DNA of 64,000 bases from Pseudomonas sp. KBW05 (GTDB lineage Bacteria > Pseudomonadota > Gammaproteobacteria > Pseudomonadales > Pseudomonadaceae). Of the stretch, positions 10,173 through 18,583 are shown piece after piece. The DNA lies in contig NZ_QAJM01000023.1 of NCBI RefSeq assembly GCF_003852405.1, positions 62,001 through 126,000 on the forward strand, given 5' to 3'. The notes below the pieces were generated by a model. That model ran no database searches, had not been told where the DNA came from, and saw nothing but the letters and a program-made list of their open reading frames with translations. Within the stretch, counting starts at the first letter, position 1, and each line of letters starts with the position of its first letter. The position numbers and the translations under genes are program-made.

Positions 10173-10634
10173 ATGACAAATCGACTGATCGGTGCATTGG
10201 CGATCATCACAACCCTGCTGCTCAGTGGCTGCGGCAACGATTACGGCGTTGACCAATACGGCCAGAAAGTCGCGGCCGAGCGCTTGGACAAACAATGGGT
10301 GGTGGTCAATTACTGGGCCGAATGGTGTGGCCCGTGCCGCACGGAAATCCCCGAGCTGAACGCTTTGGCGGACCAGTTGAAAGGGCAGAACGTCGGGGTG
10401 TTCGGGGTTAACTTCGACAATGTGCAGGGCGAAGAATTGAAGACCGCCAGCGAGAAGCTGGGGATCAAGTTCACCGTACTGGCGCAGAACCCGGAGGGGA
10501 TTTTTGATATTCCGCGCAGTGAAGCGTTGCCGGTGACCTACATCATTGATGACAAGGGCAAGGTGCGTGAGCAGTTGATGGGGGAGCAGACGGCGGAGGG
10601 TGTGATTGCCAAGCTCAAGGCGTTGCGCGGCTGA
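10173..10634 (+). CDS. TlpA/thioredoxin-like lipoprotein
   Basis: 153 residues. An N-terminal signal peptide ends in lipobox LLSGC (Cys near residue 16), then a thioredoxin fold with active site WCGPC (in NYWAEWCGPCRTEIPELN) and the cis-Pro loop LPVTYIID. It is expected to be membrane-anchored in the periplasm and to reduce or oxidise thiols, for example in cytochrome c maturation or metal handling; the partner is unknown. An AAGGA site precedes ATG 10173. Confidence 0.85.
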   Translation: MTNRLIGALAIITTLLLSGCGNDYGVDQYGQKVAAERLDKQWVVVNYWAEWCGPCRTEIPELNALADQLKGQNVGVFGVNFDNVQGEELKTASEKLGIKFTVLAQNPEGIFDIPRSEALPVTYIIDDKGKVREQLMGEQTAEGVIAKLKALRG

Positions 10635-10653
10635 AGCTACAACACAAATCCCA

Positions 10654-10760
10654 TGTGGGAGCGGGCTTGTGTGGGAGCGGGCTTGCTCGCGAATGCGGTG
10701 CATCAGTCACAGTTGTGGTGTCTGCCCCGGCGCTTTCGCGAGCAAGCCCGCTCCCACATT
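10654..10760. repeat. Inverted REP pair with partially duplicated left arm
   Basis: TGTGGGAGCGGGCTTG occurs twice back-to-back (10654-10669 and 10669-10684), the second copy continuing into GCTCGCGAA. The reverse copy ends with CCCGCTCCCACATT near 10760. The left arm has thus been duplicated within the element. Compare the similar duplication at 12739. Confidence 0.82.
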
Positions 10761-10791
10761 TTGACCTCGCTCAATCCTGAGATTGGTGCTG

Positions 10792-11196
10792 TCAGCCCTC
10801 TTCAAGCCACAAGCGAATCGGCTTGCCTTCGGCCGGCCAGAAACGTGTCTGCTCGATCGGCGAAATATCCCAGCGCTGCACGCCTTGCAGGGCCTGGAAG
10901 AAGCGGTGTTCCTGCTCCATCAAGGCCTCGGCGCAGAGTTTGCGGGTGCTGCCGATCTGGCCGAAGCTGAGTTTTTCGCCGTCGACGGTGTACGGCGCAA
11001 ACCAGTGGTTGCAGCCGCCGTTGCCGTAGGCGCGACCGTCCGCACCCAAGGTGACGGTCAGGTGCGCGTAATCCATCAGCGGCCGTTCACCGATCCATTC
11101 CACCACGTAGCTGTGATCCTGCTTGAGCTTGACCGCATCCCCGGCACAACCCGTCAGGGCCGCACCAGCGGCGGCGAGCAGAAGCAGGCCTTTCAT
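10792..11196 (-). CDS. META-domain lipoprotein
   Basis: 134 residues starting MKGLLLLAAAGAALTGCAGD, a lipoprotein signal with lipobox LTGC. The mature part matches the META/HslJ fold: GRAYGNGGCNHWFAPY, FGQIGSTRKLC and EQEHRFFQAL. Members are outer-membrane or periplasmic proteins linked in some species to heat shock or motility; function here unknown. Start 11196 was chosen over a Met six codons earlier because it opens the signal peptide. It overlaps the next upstream gene by 4 bp. Confidence 0.82.
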   Translation of the reverse strand: MKGLLLLAAAGAALTGCAGDAVKLKQDHSYVVEWIGERPLMDYAHLTVTLGADGRAYGNGGCNHWFAPYTVDGEKLSFGQIGSTRKLCAEALMEQEHRFFQALQGVQRWDISPIEQTRFWPAEGKPIRLWLEEG

Positions 11197-11633
11197 TGCG
11201 CGGCCTGCTGGCATTTCGGGCAGCGGTGCTTGGCGCCTTCGCTGGCCCAGCCCAACTCCTTGATGCGCGCGTTGGCGGCCGGTTGCAGCGGCTCTTTGCT
11301 CAGCTTGGTTTCGACGGCGAATTCAAACTCCAGCACGCTGTCGCAGCTGTCGCAGTTGACCTTCCAGGTGTGAATCTCCAACTCGCCGAATTTCGGCCCT
11401 TGGGCCATGGCGACCCATTGGCCCGCCGGGCGGATGGAATAGCGCGCGTCGCCTTCGACGGTGAGGCGCATCGACAGGGTTTTGCTGCCGCGCAGGGTGA
11501 CGATCAACACGTCGCCGTGCTTGATCGCGCCACCGTTGCCGGTGACCTGGTAACGGCCCGGCACCAGGGCGCGGCATTCGATCAGGGTGTGTTGCGGGCT
11601 CAGCAAGCTGAAGCGGAAATCGTGTTCGGCCAT
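11193..11633 (-). CDS. Conserved hypothetical protein with CxxC pairs
   Basis: 146 residues starting MAEHDFRFSLLSPQHTL. The N-terminal half is predicted beta-rich (GDVLIVTLRGSKTLSMRLTVEGDARY); CDSCDS near the middle and CPKC at the C-terminus could bind a metal. I do not recognise the family. It is cotranscribed with the META lipoprotein gene (4-bp overlap). The start at 11633 follows a GGAGGAT-type site; the frame reaches 11657 with a second Met. Confidence 0.7.
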   Translation of the reverse strand: MAEHDFRFSLLSPQHTLIECRALVPGRYQVTGNGGAIKHGDVLIVTLRGSKTLSMRLTVEGDARYSIRPAGQWVAMAQGPKFGELEIHTWKVNCDSCDSVLEFEFAVETKLSKEPLQPAANARIKELGWASEGAKHRCPKCQQAAQ

Positions 11634-11704
11634 GGATCCTCCAAATAGGCGCGGCATCCTATCACGGGTGCCGGCCCATCATGGGCCTGGTATGTGACCG
11701 CTGA

Positions 11705-12694
11705 TCATCCCTCGACCAGGTTTTGTGTGCGGCCTTCGGCCCAGGCGGCAATGTTGGCCAGGGTGGTGCCGGCGATGGCGCCCAGGGCTTCGCGGGTCAA
11801 AAACGCCTGGTGCGCGGTGATGATCACGTTGGGGAAGGTCAACAGGCGCGCCAGCACGTCGTCTTGCAGGGGCAGGTCGGAGCGGTCTTCGAAGAACAAT
11901 TGGGCTTCTTCTTCGTACACATCCAGCCCCAGGTAGCCGAGCTGGCCGTCCTTGAGCGCTTCGATCAACGCCGGCGTATCCACCAGGCCGCCACGCCCGG
12001 TATTGATCAGCATTGCGCCGGGTTGCATATGGGCCAGGGAGCCGGCGTTGATCAGGTGTTTGCTGTCGGCGGTGAGCGGGCAGTGCAGGCTGATGATCTG
12101 TGCCTGCGCCAGCAGCTCGGGCAGGCTCACGTAGCGCGCGCCGAGGGCCAGCACCTGAGGGTTGGGGAATGGGTCGTAGGCGAGCAACTGGCAGCCGAAA
12201 CCGGCCATGATCTTGGCGAACGTGGCGCCGATCTGCCCGGTGCCGACCACGCCGACGGTCTTGCCCACCAGGTCGAAGCCGGTGAGGCCGTGCAGGCTGA
12301 AATCGCCATCGCGGGTGCGGTTGTAGGCGCGGTGCAGGCGGCGGTTGAGTGCGAGAATCAGCGCCACCGCATGCTCGGCCACGGCGTGCGGCGAGTAAGC
12401 GGGGACGCGCACGATGGTCAGGCCCAAGCGTTTGGCGGCGGCCAGGTCCACGTGGTTGTAGCCGGCCGAGCGCAGGGCGATCAGGCGCGTGCCGCCTTTG
12501 GCCAGGTGTTCCAGCACCGGGGCGCTGAGGTCGTCGTTGATAAACGGGCAGACCACTTCGTGGTGTTCGGCCAGGGCCACGGTGTCGAGGTTGAGGCGCG
12601 CGGGTTGGAATTGCAGCTCCACGCCGGGCGGTAGAGGCTCGCCGAGGAAGCTGTCGCGGTCGTAGGTTTGGCTGCTGAAAAGTATGACGCGCAT
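11705..12694 (-). CDS. ldhA: D-lactate dehydrogenase (fermentative, LdhA type)
   Basis: 329 residues of the D-isomer 2-hydroxyacid dehydrogenase family. Rossmann motif GVVGTGQIG, catalytic Arg in LRSAGYNHVD, Glu in the GLDVYEEE region, and His in TAHQAFLT. It reduces pyruvate to D-lactate with NADH, important in anaerobic survival in Pseudomonas. It sits beside gacS as in P. aeruginosa, supporting the name. Start 12694 gives MRVILFSSQ; a Met six codons upstream is less likely. Confidence 0.92.
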   Translation of the reverse strand: MRVILFSSQTYDRDSFLGEPLPPGVELQFQPARLNLDTVALAEHHEVVCPFINDDLSAPVLEHLAKGGTRLIALRSAGYNHVDLAAAKRLGLTIVRVPAYSPHAVAEHAVALILALNRRLHRAYNRTRDGDFSLHGLTGFDLVGKTVGVVGTGQIGATFAKIMAGFGCQLLAYDPFPNPQVLALGARYVSLPELLAQAQIISLHCPLTADSKHLINAGSLAHMQPGAMLINTGRGGLVDTPALIEALKDGQLGYLGLDVYEEEAQLFFEDRSDLPLQDDVLARLLTFPNVIITAHQAFLTREALGAIAGTTLANIAAWAEGRTQNLVEG

Positions 12695-12738
12695 TAAGAA
12701 TGCTCCCTGCAATTTACGATCTGAAAATACATAACCCC

Positions 12739-12845
12739 TGTGGGAGCGGGTTTGTGTGGGAGCGGGCTTGCTCGCGAAAGCGGTGGATCAGTCGAAACAT
12801 AGGTGACTGACACTCCGCATTCGCGAGCAAGCCCGCTCCCACACA
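12739..12845. repeat. Inverted REP pair with duplicated left arm
   Basis: TGTGGGAGCGGGTTTG is directly followed by a second TGTGGGAGCGGGCTTG that continues into GCTCGCGAAAGCGG; the opposite arm ends GCCCGCTCCCACAC at about 12843. It fills the gap between ldhA and gacS. Confidence 0.82.
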
Positions 12846-12884
12846 AAGCCATTCCCACATATGGCTGTTTCCTGCGGCTTTGCA

Positions 12885-15638
12885 TCAGGCGCTAACCCGC
12901 GCCTCACTGGCCAACCGAGCAATGGCCATGTCCAGTTCGTCCAGCGCACTCATGGCTTTGGCATCGTCCTGCTTGAGCAGGGTTTCCGCGCGCTGGCAGG
13001 CGGCGCGCAGTTGCGGCACACCACAATAGCGGGTGGCACCGTGCAGGCGGTGGACGCGTTCGATCAGGGCGTGGTGGTCATTGGCTTCGCGGGCCAGGGT
13101 AATGGCCAGGCGGTCGGCTTCCAGCGAGGCCAGCAGCATGGCCAGCATGTCGGCGGCCAGGTCGGTCTTGCCGGCGGCCAGGCGCAGGCCTTCTTCGTGG
13201 TCCAGCACCTGCAGGCGCACGGCCGGGGCCAGGCCGTCGGTGGCGCGCTCCGGCGCCTGGTTGCGCAGGGCCAGGCCGGTCCATTTGAGTACCACCTGGG
13301 CCAGTTGCCGTTCGCTGATGGGCTTGGTCAGGTAGTCATCCATGCCGCTTTGCAACAGCGCGCGTTTTTCGTTGGCCATGGCGTGGGCGGTGAGGGCGAC
13401 CACCGGCAGAGGTGTGCCGTGGCGTTCGCTTTCCCACTGGCGGATCGCTTCTGTGCTCTGACGACCGTCCATACCGGGCATTTGCACGTCCATCAACACC
13501 AGGTCGAAGGTTTCCTGCTTGACCGCATCAATGGCGGCAAAACCACTTTCGACCGCCTGCACCTTGGCCCCCATGTCTTCCAGCAGGGTTTGCACCAGCA
13601 GCAGGTTGGCCGGGTTGTCGTCCACGCACAGCACCCGCGGCGCACGGCTGGACAACGGCTCGCCGGGCTCGCTGCGCGAGGGGCGCGGGCTGATCAGGTC
13701 GGCCAGGGCGCGGCGCAGCTTGCGCGTGCAGGCCGGCTTGGCCTGCAACTGGCTGTTGGGGTTGGGCACCGATTGGGTGAACAGCATCTGTTCGGTGGTC
13801 GGGCACAGCACCATCACTTTGCAGCCCAGGTGTTCGAGGTCCCACAGGTGCTGGTTGAGGCGTTCCGGCGGTATGTCGTTGGCGGTGATGCCGAGCACCG
13901 CAAGGTCGATGGCCTGTTCGGTCTGGTGCGCGCTGGTAATGCCATTGGTCAGGCTTTCCAGGCTGTTGAACGGGGTGACTTCCAGACCGCAGTCTTCCAA
14001 CTGATGTTGCAGGGCCTGGCGCGCCAGCTCGTGGTTCTCCAGCACCGCAACGCGCCGCCCCAGCAGCGGCGCAGAGGGCAGGTCGTCCAGGTCGTCGCGG
14101 GTCTTGGGCAGGTTCAGGCTGATCCAGAACTCCGAGCCTTCGCCCGGCGTGCTGTCGACGCCGATCTCACCGCCCATCTGTTCGATCAAGCGCTTGGAAA
14201 TCACCAGGCCCAGGCCGGTGCCGCCGGGCTGGCGCGACAGCGAGTTGTCGGCTTGGCTGAACGCCTGGAACAGCGCGCGCACATCCTGGCTGGACAGGCC
14301 GATGCCCGTGTCCTGCACGCTGATGCGCAACTGCACGCTGTCTTCCTGCTCGTCCTCGATCATCGCGCGGGCGACGATGGTGCCTTCCCGGGTGAACTTG
14401 ATGGCGTTGCTGATCAGGTTGGTCAGGATCTGCTTGAGGCGCAGCGGGTCACCCACCAGTGCCAGCGGCGTGTCGCGGTAGACCAGGCTGACCAGTTCCA
14501 ACTGCTTGGCGTGGGCGGCCGGGGCGAGGATGGTCAGGGTGTCTTGCAGCAGGTCGCGCAGGTTGAAGGGCACGCTGTCGAGGACCAGCTTGCCGGCCTC
14601 GATCTTCGAGAAGTCGAGGATTTCGTTGATGATGCCCAGCAGGTTGTCGGCGGACTTTTCGATGGTGCTCAGGTAATCCAGCTGGCGCGGCGACAGCTCG
14701 CTTTTTTGCAGCAGGTGGGTGAAACCGAGGATGCCGTTGAGCGGGGTGCGGATTTCATGGCTCATATTGGCCAGGAACTCCGACTTGATGCGGCTGGCCT
14801 CCAGGGCTTCCTTGCGTGCCAGGTCCAGCTCGATGTTCTGGATCTCGATGGTTTCGAGGTTCTGGCGCACGTCTTCGGTGGCCTGGTCGATGCTGTGTTG
14901 CAACTCTTCCTGGGCGTTTTGCAGGGTTTCGGCCATGCGGTTGATGCCCGAGGCGAGTTGGTCCAATTCCTGGCTGCCCAGCGGCGGCAGGCGGGTTTCC
15001 AGGTTGCCGTCCTTGAGCTGGGCCACGGCTTGCTTGATCAGGCCAATCGGCGAATTGATCGTGCGGCTGATACGCAGTGCCAGGGTGGCCGTGCCGATCA
15101 GGCCGATGGCGATCAGCAGCAGGCTGGCAAACAGGCTGCGATAGCCGCGCAGCAACATGCCGTTGTGGGACAGTTCGACTTCGACCCAACCCAGCAGGCG
15201 GTCGGCTTCGTCGGGGATCAAGTCGCCCGCGAGGTTGCGATGGCGGCCAAACACCGGCAGCAGGTAACGAGTGGCATCGTTGCCGGTGCGTTGCAGCAGA
15301 TGGGAGCTGTTGCCGGCGGGAGGCTGGTTGAGCATGGTCGGGCCGGCGTGGGCCAGGGGCGTGCGGTCGGGGCCGAGGAACGACACGGCGCGCACGTCCG
15401 GCTGCTCCAGAGACTGGGTGGCGATGCGCTCCAGCAGGTCGACGTTCTTCGCGCTCAGGGCCGGTGCCACCAGCGGTGCCAGTTGTTCGGCGATCATTTC
15501 GCCGCGTTGCAGCAATTGGCTCTGTAATTCCGACAGTTGCATCCAGGTGAAGTAGCCCCCCAACACCAGGGCCATCAGGCTGGTCGGCAATAAGGTCAGC
15601 AACAGTACGCGGCCTTTTATCCCCATTCTTCTAAGCAC
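12885..15638 (-). CDS. gacS: Hybrid sensor kinase GacS (BarA orthologue)
   Basis: 917 residues: an N-terminal TM, a periplasmic loop, a second TM near 165-190, HAMP, a kinase core with phospho-acceptor His in SHEIRTPLNG (about residue 294), ATP-binding motifs (NLISNAIKF, DTGIGL, GGTGLGLVIS), a receiver (LVLMDVQMPGMDG) and a C-terminal Hpt domain (RVHRLHGATRYCG). GacS phosphorylates GacA, driving RsmY/RsmZ small RNAs and so secondary metabolism, exoenzymes and biofilm. The length, all three phosphorelay modules and the place next to ldhA fit the orthologue. No truncation is seen, which matters because gacS is often mutated in laboratory culture. Confidence 0.96.
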   Translation of the reverse strand: MLRRMGIKGRVLLLTLLPTSLMALVLGGYFTWMQLSELQSQLLQRGEMIAEQLAPLVAPALSAKNVDLLERIATQSLEQPDVRAVSFLGPDRTPLAHAGPTMLNQPPAGNSSHLLQRTGNDATRYLLPVFGRHRNLAGDLIPDEADRLLGWVEVELSHNGMLLRGYRSLFASLLLIAIGLIGTATLALRISRTINSPIGLIKQAVAQLKDGNLETRLPPLGSQELDQLASGINRMAETLQNAQEELQHSIDQATEDVRQNLETIEIQNIELDLARKEALEASRIKSEFLANMSHEIRTPLNGILGFTHLLQKSELSPRQLDYLSTIEKSADNLLGIINEILDFSKIEAGKLVLDSVPFNLRDLLQDTLTILAPAAHAKQLELVSLVYRDTPLALVGDPLRLKQILTNLISNAIKFTREGTIVARAMIEDEQEDSVQLRISVQDTGIGLSSQDVRALFQAFSQADNSLSRQPGGTGLGLVISKRLIEQMGGEIGVDSTPGEGSEFWISLNLPKTRDDLDDLPSAPLLGRRVAVLENHELARQALQHQLEDCGLEVTPFNSLESLTNGITSAHQTEQAIDLAVLGITANDIPPERLNQHLWDLEHLGCKVMVLCPTTEQMLFTQSVPNPNSQLQAKPACTRKLRRALADLISPRPSRSEPGEPLSSRAPRVLCVDDNPANLLLVQTLLEDMGAKVQAVESGFAAIDAVKQETFDLVLMDVQMPGMDGRQSTEAIRQWESERHGTPLPVVALTAHAMANEKRALLQSGMDDYLTKPISERQLAQVVLKWTGLALRNQAPERATDGLAPAVRLQVLDHEEGLRLAAGKTDLAADMLAMLLASLEADRLAITLAREANDHHALIERVHRLHGATRYCGVPQLRAACQRAETLLKQDDAKAMSALDELDMAIARLASEARVSA

Positions 15639-15843
15639 GCCACTCTCCTGCTACCACACTGATATCAATGAACCACGCAAGCATCCGGGCCGCGCCACCT
15701 GCGCAGTGTAGCCATTTGCGCGCGGTGGAATCTTGCAAATTAATGACATGTGGCAATCTTCGAGCCATTGGCGGCCGGATGGCGATTGCCTGTGGCGGGT
15801 TAATCTTGAATAATCAGTCATTGAGAATGACTTGCAGACGCTA

Positions 15844-16572
15844 ATGAATCCCGCAGTAGTTGGCCTACCCAGTATCCTGACCATCGAAGATGACCCTGTG
15901 CTCGGCGCCTATGTCCACGAGCATCTTGGGCGTTGCGGCTTCCAGGTGACCTGGTGCCAGAACGGCCAGCAAGGCCTGCAGATGGCGCGCGACCAGGCAT
16001 TTGATGTGGTGTTGATGGATATCTTGCTGCCGGGGATGGATGGCTTGTCGATCCTTACGCATTTGCGTCAGAGCCATTCGATCCCGGTCATCCTGATGTC
16101 GGCCCTGGGGGCCGAAGCCGACCGTATCAGCGGTTTTCGCCTGGGGGCCGACGACTACCTGCCCAAGCCGTTCAGCATGATCGAACTGCGCGTGCGCATT
16201 GAAGCTATCCTGCGCCGCGTCGCCCTCGACCGGCGGCCGTTGCCGAGCCTTGCACCGTTGCGCGACGACCTGCGCCCCCTGCGTTTTGACGATGAACTGT
16301 GTGATGTGTTCTACCAGGAACAATGGGCCGGGCTGACCCGCAGCGAATACCGCTTGCTGGAAACCCTGCATCGCAACGGTGAAGAAGTCCTCAGCAAAGC
16401 CTTCCTTTATCAGCATGTGTTGCAGCGCGGTTATGCGCCCCACGACCGCAGCCTGGACATGCATATCAGCCAGATCCGCCGCAAGCTCAAGGCCGTCGGC
16501 TACAACGAACGTGAAGTGCGCACGGTGTGGGGCAAGGGCTACGTGTTGAGCGGTGCTGATGAGGTTCTTTGA
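15844..16572 (+). CDS. OmpR-family response regulator (PirR-like by position)
   Basis: 242 residues: a receiver domain (ILTIEDDPVLGAYVHEHL, phospho-acceptor Asp in VVLMDILLPGMDG, Lys in LPKPFSMIEL) and a winged-helix DNA-binding domain (LTRSEYRLLETL, DRSLDMHISQIRRKLK, VRTVWGKGYVL). In P. aeruginosa the pair next to gacS is pirR-pirS (enterobactin response). Here no pirA receptor gene follows, so the role is open. ATG 15844 is taken as start; an upstream frame to 15832 is possible. It is divergent from gacS across a 205-bp gap and overlaps the kinase gene. Confidence 0.86.
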   Translation: MNPAVVGLPSILTIEDDPVLGAYVHEHLGRCGFQVTWCQNGQQGLQMARDQAFDVVLMDILLPGMDGLSILTHLRQSHSIPVILMSALGAEADRISGFRLGADDYLPKPFSMIELRVRIEAILRRVALDRRPLPSLAPLRDDLRPLRFDDELCDVFYQEQWAGLTRSEYRLLETLHRNGEEVLSKAFLYQHVLQRGYAPHDRSLDMHISQIRRKLKAVGYNEREVRTVWGKGYVLSGADEVL

Positions 16573-17929
16573 ACGCCCGTTGACGCGGCTGCCGGGCAAG
16601 CACTCGTTATTCTGGAAGCTGGCGTGCCTGTTGATTGCCTTCTGCCTGCTGATGATCTGGCTCAGTTGGTCCTGGGGCCGCTACATGGAGCAGAAGAACC
16701 GGTACCTGTCCGACGAGGCGCGGATCACCTTGAGTGGTTACGCCGTGAGTGCCGAACAGGCCTGGAATCGCGGCGGTCACGCCGGCGTCGACGCCTGGCT
16801 GCAAGCGATGGGCAAGCTCGAACGCACCTGGATCGGCGTGATTGGCAATGACCTGCAATCGTTGAGCAGCTACCCACTGACCGACAAGGAAAGCCAGCGC
16901 CTCACCTCCCTGCGCGGGCTCGACTGGCCCGTCAGTCGCCACGTGCAGGGTTTGCCGTGGTTGAAAATCCCCTTTCCGGTGGACCCGTCGGTAGGCTCCC
17001 TGGTGATCGAGTTGCCACAACGCTTCGTGCCGGGGCGCTATCAGTTGTTCTGGCGGATAGTGACCAATGGCGTGATTCCGGGCCTGTTTACCTTGTTGCT
17101 GTGCATTGGCCTGTATCGTTTGTTGATCATGCCCCTCAATCAACTGCGCGAGCAGGCCAACGCCTGGCGCGCCGATCAATTGAATACGCGGCTGTCCCAC
17201 GCGGCGATCAGCCGCCAGGATGAGTTGGGTGAGCTGGGGCGGGCTTTTGACCACATGTCCGAGCGCCTGCAAGGCACGGTGGTGTTGCAGCAGCAGTTGC
17301 TGCGGGACATGTCCCACGAGTTGCGCACGCCGTTAAGCCGCTTGCGGGTGGCCTGTGACAGTGAGCAGGATCTGACGCAACTGCGTGAACGCCTGGGCCG
17401 GGAGATCGACGCCATGCAACGCCTGGTGGAGGACAGCCTGCAGCTCGCCTGGCTGGATACCGAACGCGCGCCGCTGCCCCAGGAAGACATCCAGTTGCAG
17501 GCGTTGTGGGACATGTTGCGGGAGAACGCGTGCTTCGAAAGCGATTGGCCGGCTTCGCGCCTGCCGTGCTTGTTGGAGGCTGATTGCTGGGTGCGCGGCA
17601 ACCTGAACGCGTTGGCCCAGGCCCTGGAAAACATCGTGCGCAACGCTATCCGCCATTCTCCCGCCGAAGGGGTGGTCAGCCTGGACGGGCGGCGTGAGGG
17701 CGATTACTGGCACCTGTGGCTGGAGGATCAGGGCGGCGGCATCGCCGAGCAGGACCTGGAACGGATCTTCGCGCCGTTCACCCGCCTGGACGGCTCGCGC
17801 CCCGGCGACGGCGGCTTTGGCCTCGGCTTGAGCATCGCGCGCAATGCCGTGCAACGCCAGGATGGCAGCCTGTGGGCGCAAAACACCGGGCTTGGCCTGC
17901 GGGTGCACCTGCGTTTGCGGGCGCGCTAG
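16559..17929 (+). CDS. Sensor histidine kinase (PirS-like by position)
   Basis: 456 residues. N-terminal TM (WKLACLLIAFCLLMIWLSW), a periplasmic sensor of about 120 residues, a second TM (GVIPGLFTLLLCIGLYRLLI), HAMP, then DHp with RDMSHELRTPLSRLR and an ATPase domain with NIVRNAIRHSP, DQGGG and GFGLGLSI. It phosphorylates the adjacent regulator. The start was placed at ATG 16559, overlapping the regulator stop by 14 bp; two codons earlier (16553 GTG) is possible. The signal is unknown. Confidence 0.86.
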   Translation: MRFFERPLTRLPGKHSLFWKLACLLIAFCLLMIWLSWSWGRYMEQKNRYLSDEARITLSGYAVSAEQAWNRGGHAGVDAWLQAMGKLERTWIGVIGNDLQSLSSYPLTDKESQRLTSLRGLDWPVSRHVQGLPWLKIPFPVDPSVGSLVIELPQRFVPGRYQLFWRIVTNGVIPGLFTLLLCIGLYRLLIMPLNQLREQANAWRADQLNTRLSHAAISRQDELGELGRAFDHMSERLQGTVVLQQQLLRDMSHELRTPLSRLRVACDSEQDLTQLRERLGREIDAMQRLVEDSLQLAWLDTERAPLPQEDIQLQALWDMLRENACFESDWPASRLPCLLEADCWVRGNLNALAQALENIVRNAIRHSPAEGVVSLDGRREGDYWHLWLEDQGGGIAEQDLERIFAPFTRLDGSRPGDGGFGLGLSIARNAVQRQDGSLWAQNTGLGLRVHLRLRAR

Positions 17930-17932
17930 GCC

Positions 17933-18448
17933 TCAAGCGCGCCGTTGTTTGCGCTTCTTCCATTGATGAGCGACCCACCAGCGCCAATACAGCATGGTCA
18001 GGCAATAGGCCAGGGCGCCCAACACCAGGCCCAGCACCACTGAACCCAGCAGGAACGGCTGCCACAAGGTACTCAGCTGGCCGCTGATCCATTCCCAGGT
18101 GAGGTCATCCGGCAGGCTGCGCGGCGGTACATTCATCAGCCAGGCGCCGGTCAGGTACGTGCAGAAAAACACCACCGGCATGGTGATCGGGTTGGTCAGC
18201 CACACCAGGCTGACGGCAATGGGCATATTGCCGCGCACCACGATGGCCAGCACGGCCGCCAACAGCATCTGCAAGGGGATCGGGATAAACGCCGCGAACA
18301 AACCCACGGCCATGGCCCGCGCCACCGAGTGTCGGTTCAGGTGCCAGAGGTTGGGATCATGCAGCAGGGTGCCGAGGAATCGTAAGGACTTGTGTTCCCT
18401 GATACTGGTCGGGTCGGGCATGTAGCGTTTGAATAAGCGCCGGGGCAT
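17933..18448 (-). CDS. DUF2062 domain membrane protein
   Basis: 171 residues; MPRRLFKRYMPDP start, then HDPNLWHLNRHSVARAMAVGLFAAFIPIPLQMLLAA, the DUF2062 signature, and two or three further hydrophobic segments. The C-terminus is strongly basic (WKKRKQRRA). Function unknown. It is convergent with the sensor kinase gene (3-bp gap, stop to stop) and divergent from comEC. Confidence 0.82.
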   Translation of the reverse strand: MPRRLFKRYMPDPTSIREHKSLRFLGTLLHDPNLWHLNRHSVARAMAVGLFAAFIPIPLQMLLAAVLAIVVRGNMPIAVSLVWLTNPITMPVVFFCTYLTGAWLMNVPPRSLPDDLTWEWISGQLSTLWQPFLLGSVVLGLVLGALAYCLTMLYWRWWVAHQWKKRKQRRA

Positions 18449-18583
18449 AAGGGGTCCAGGTCAGTTCGAGGGGCAAGTATGCCCGCATTCTATAAACAGA
18501 AAATTCAGACTTTGTGACAAAACATCATAGGCCGTGCTCGGCGTCCGGCTAAGACTGAGTGGATCACTTGAAAGGGATGATCC

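Noticed and set aside
12861-15527. An 888-codon open frame antisense to gacS
   Set aside because: It mirrors the gacS reading frame in GC-rich codon use, has no recognisable domain and is Gln/Ala/Gly-rich as expected for a shadow frame.
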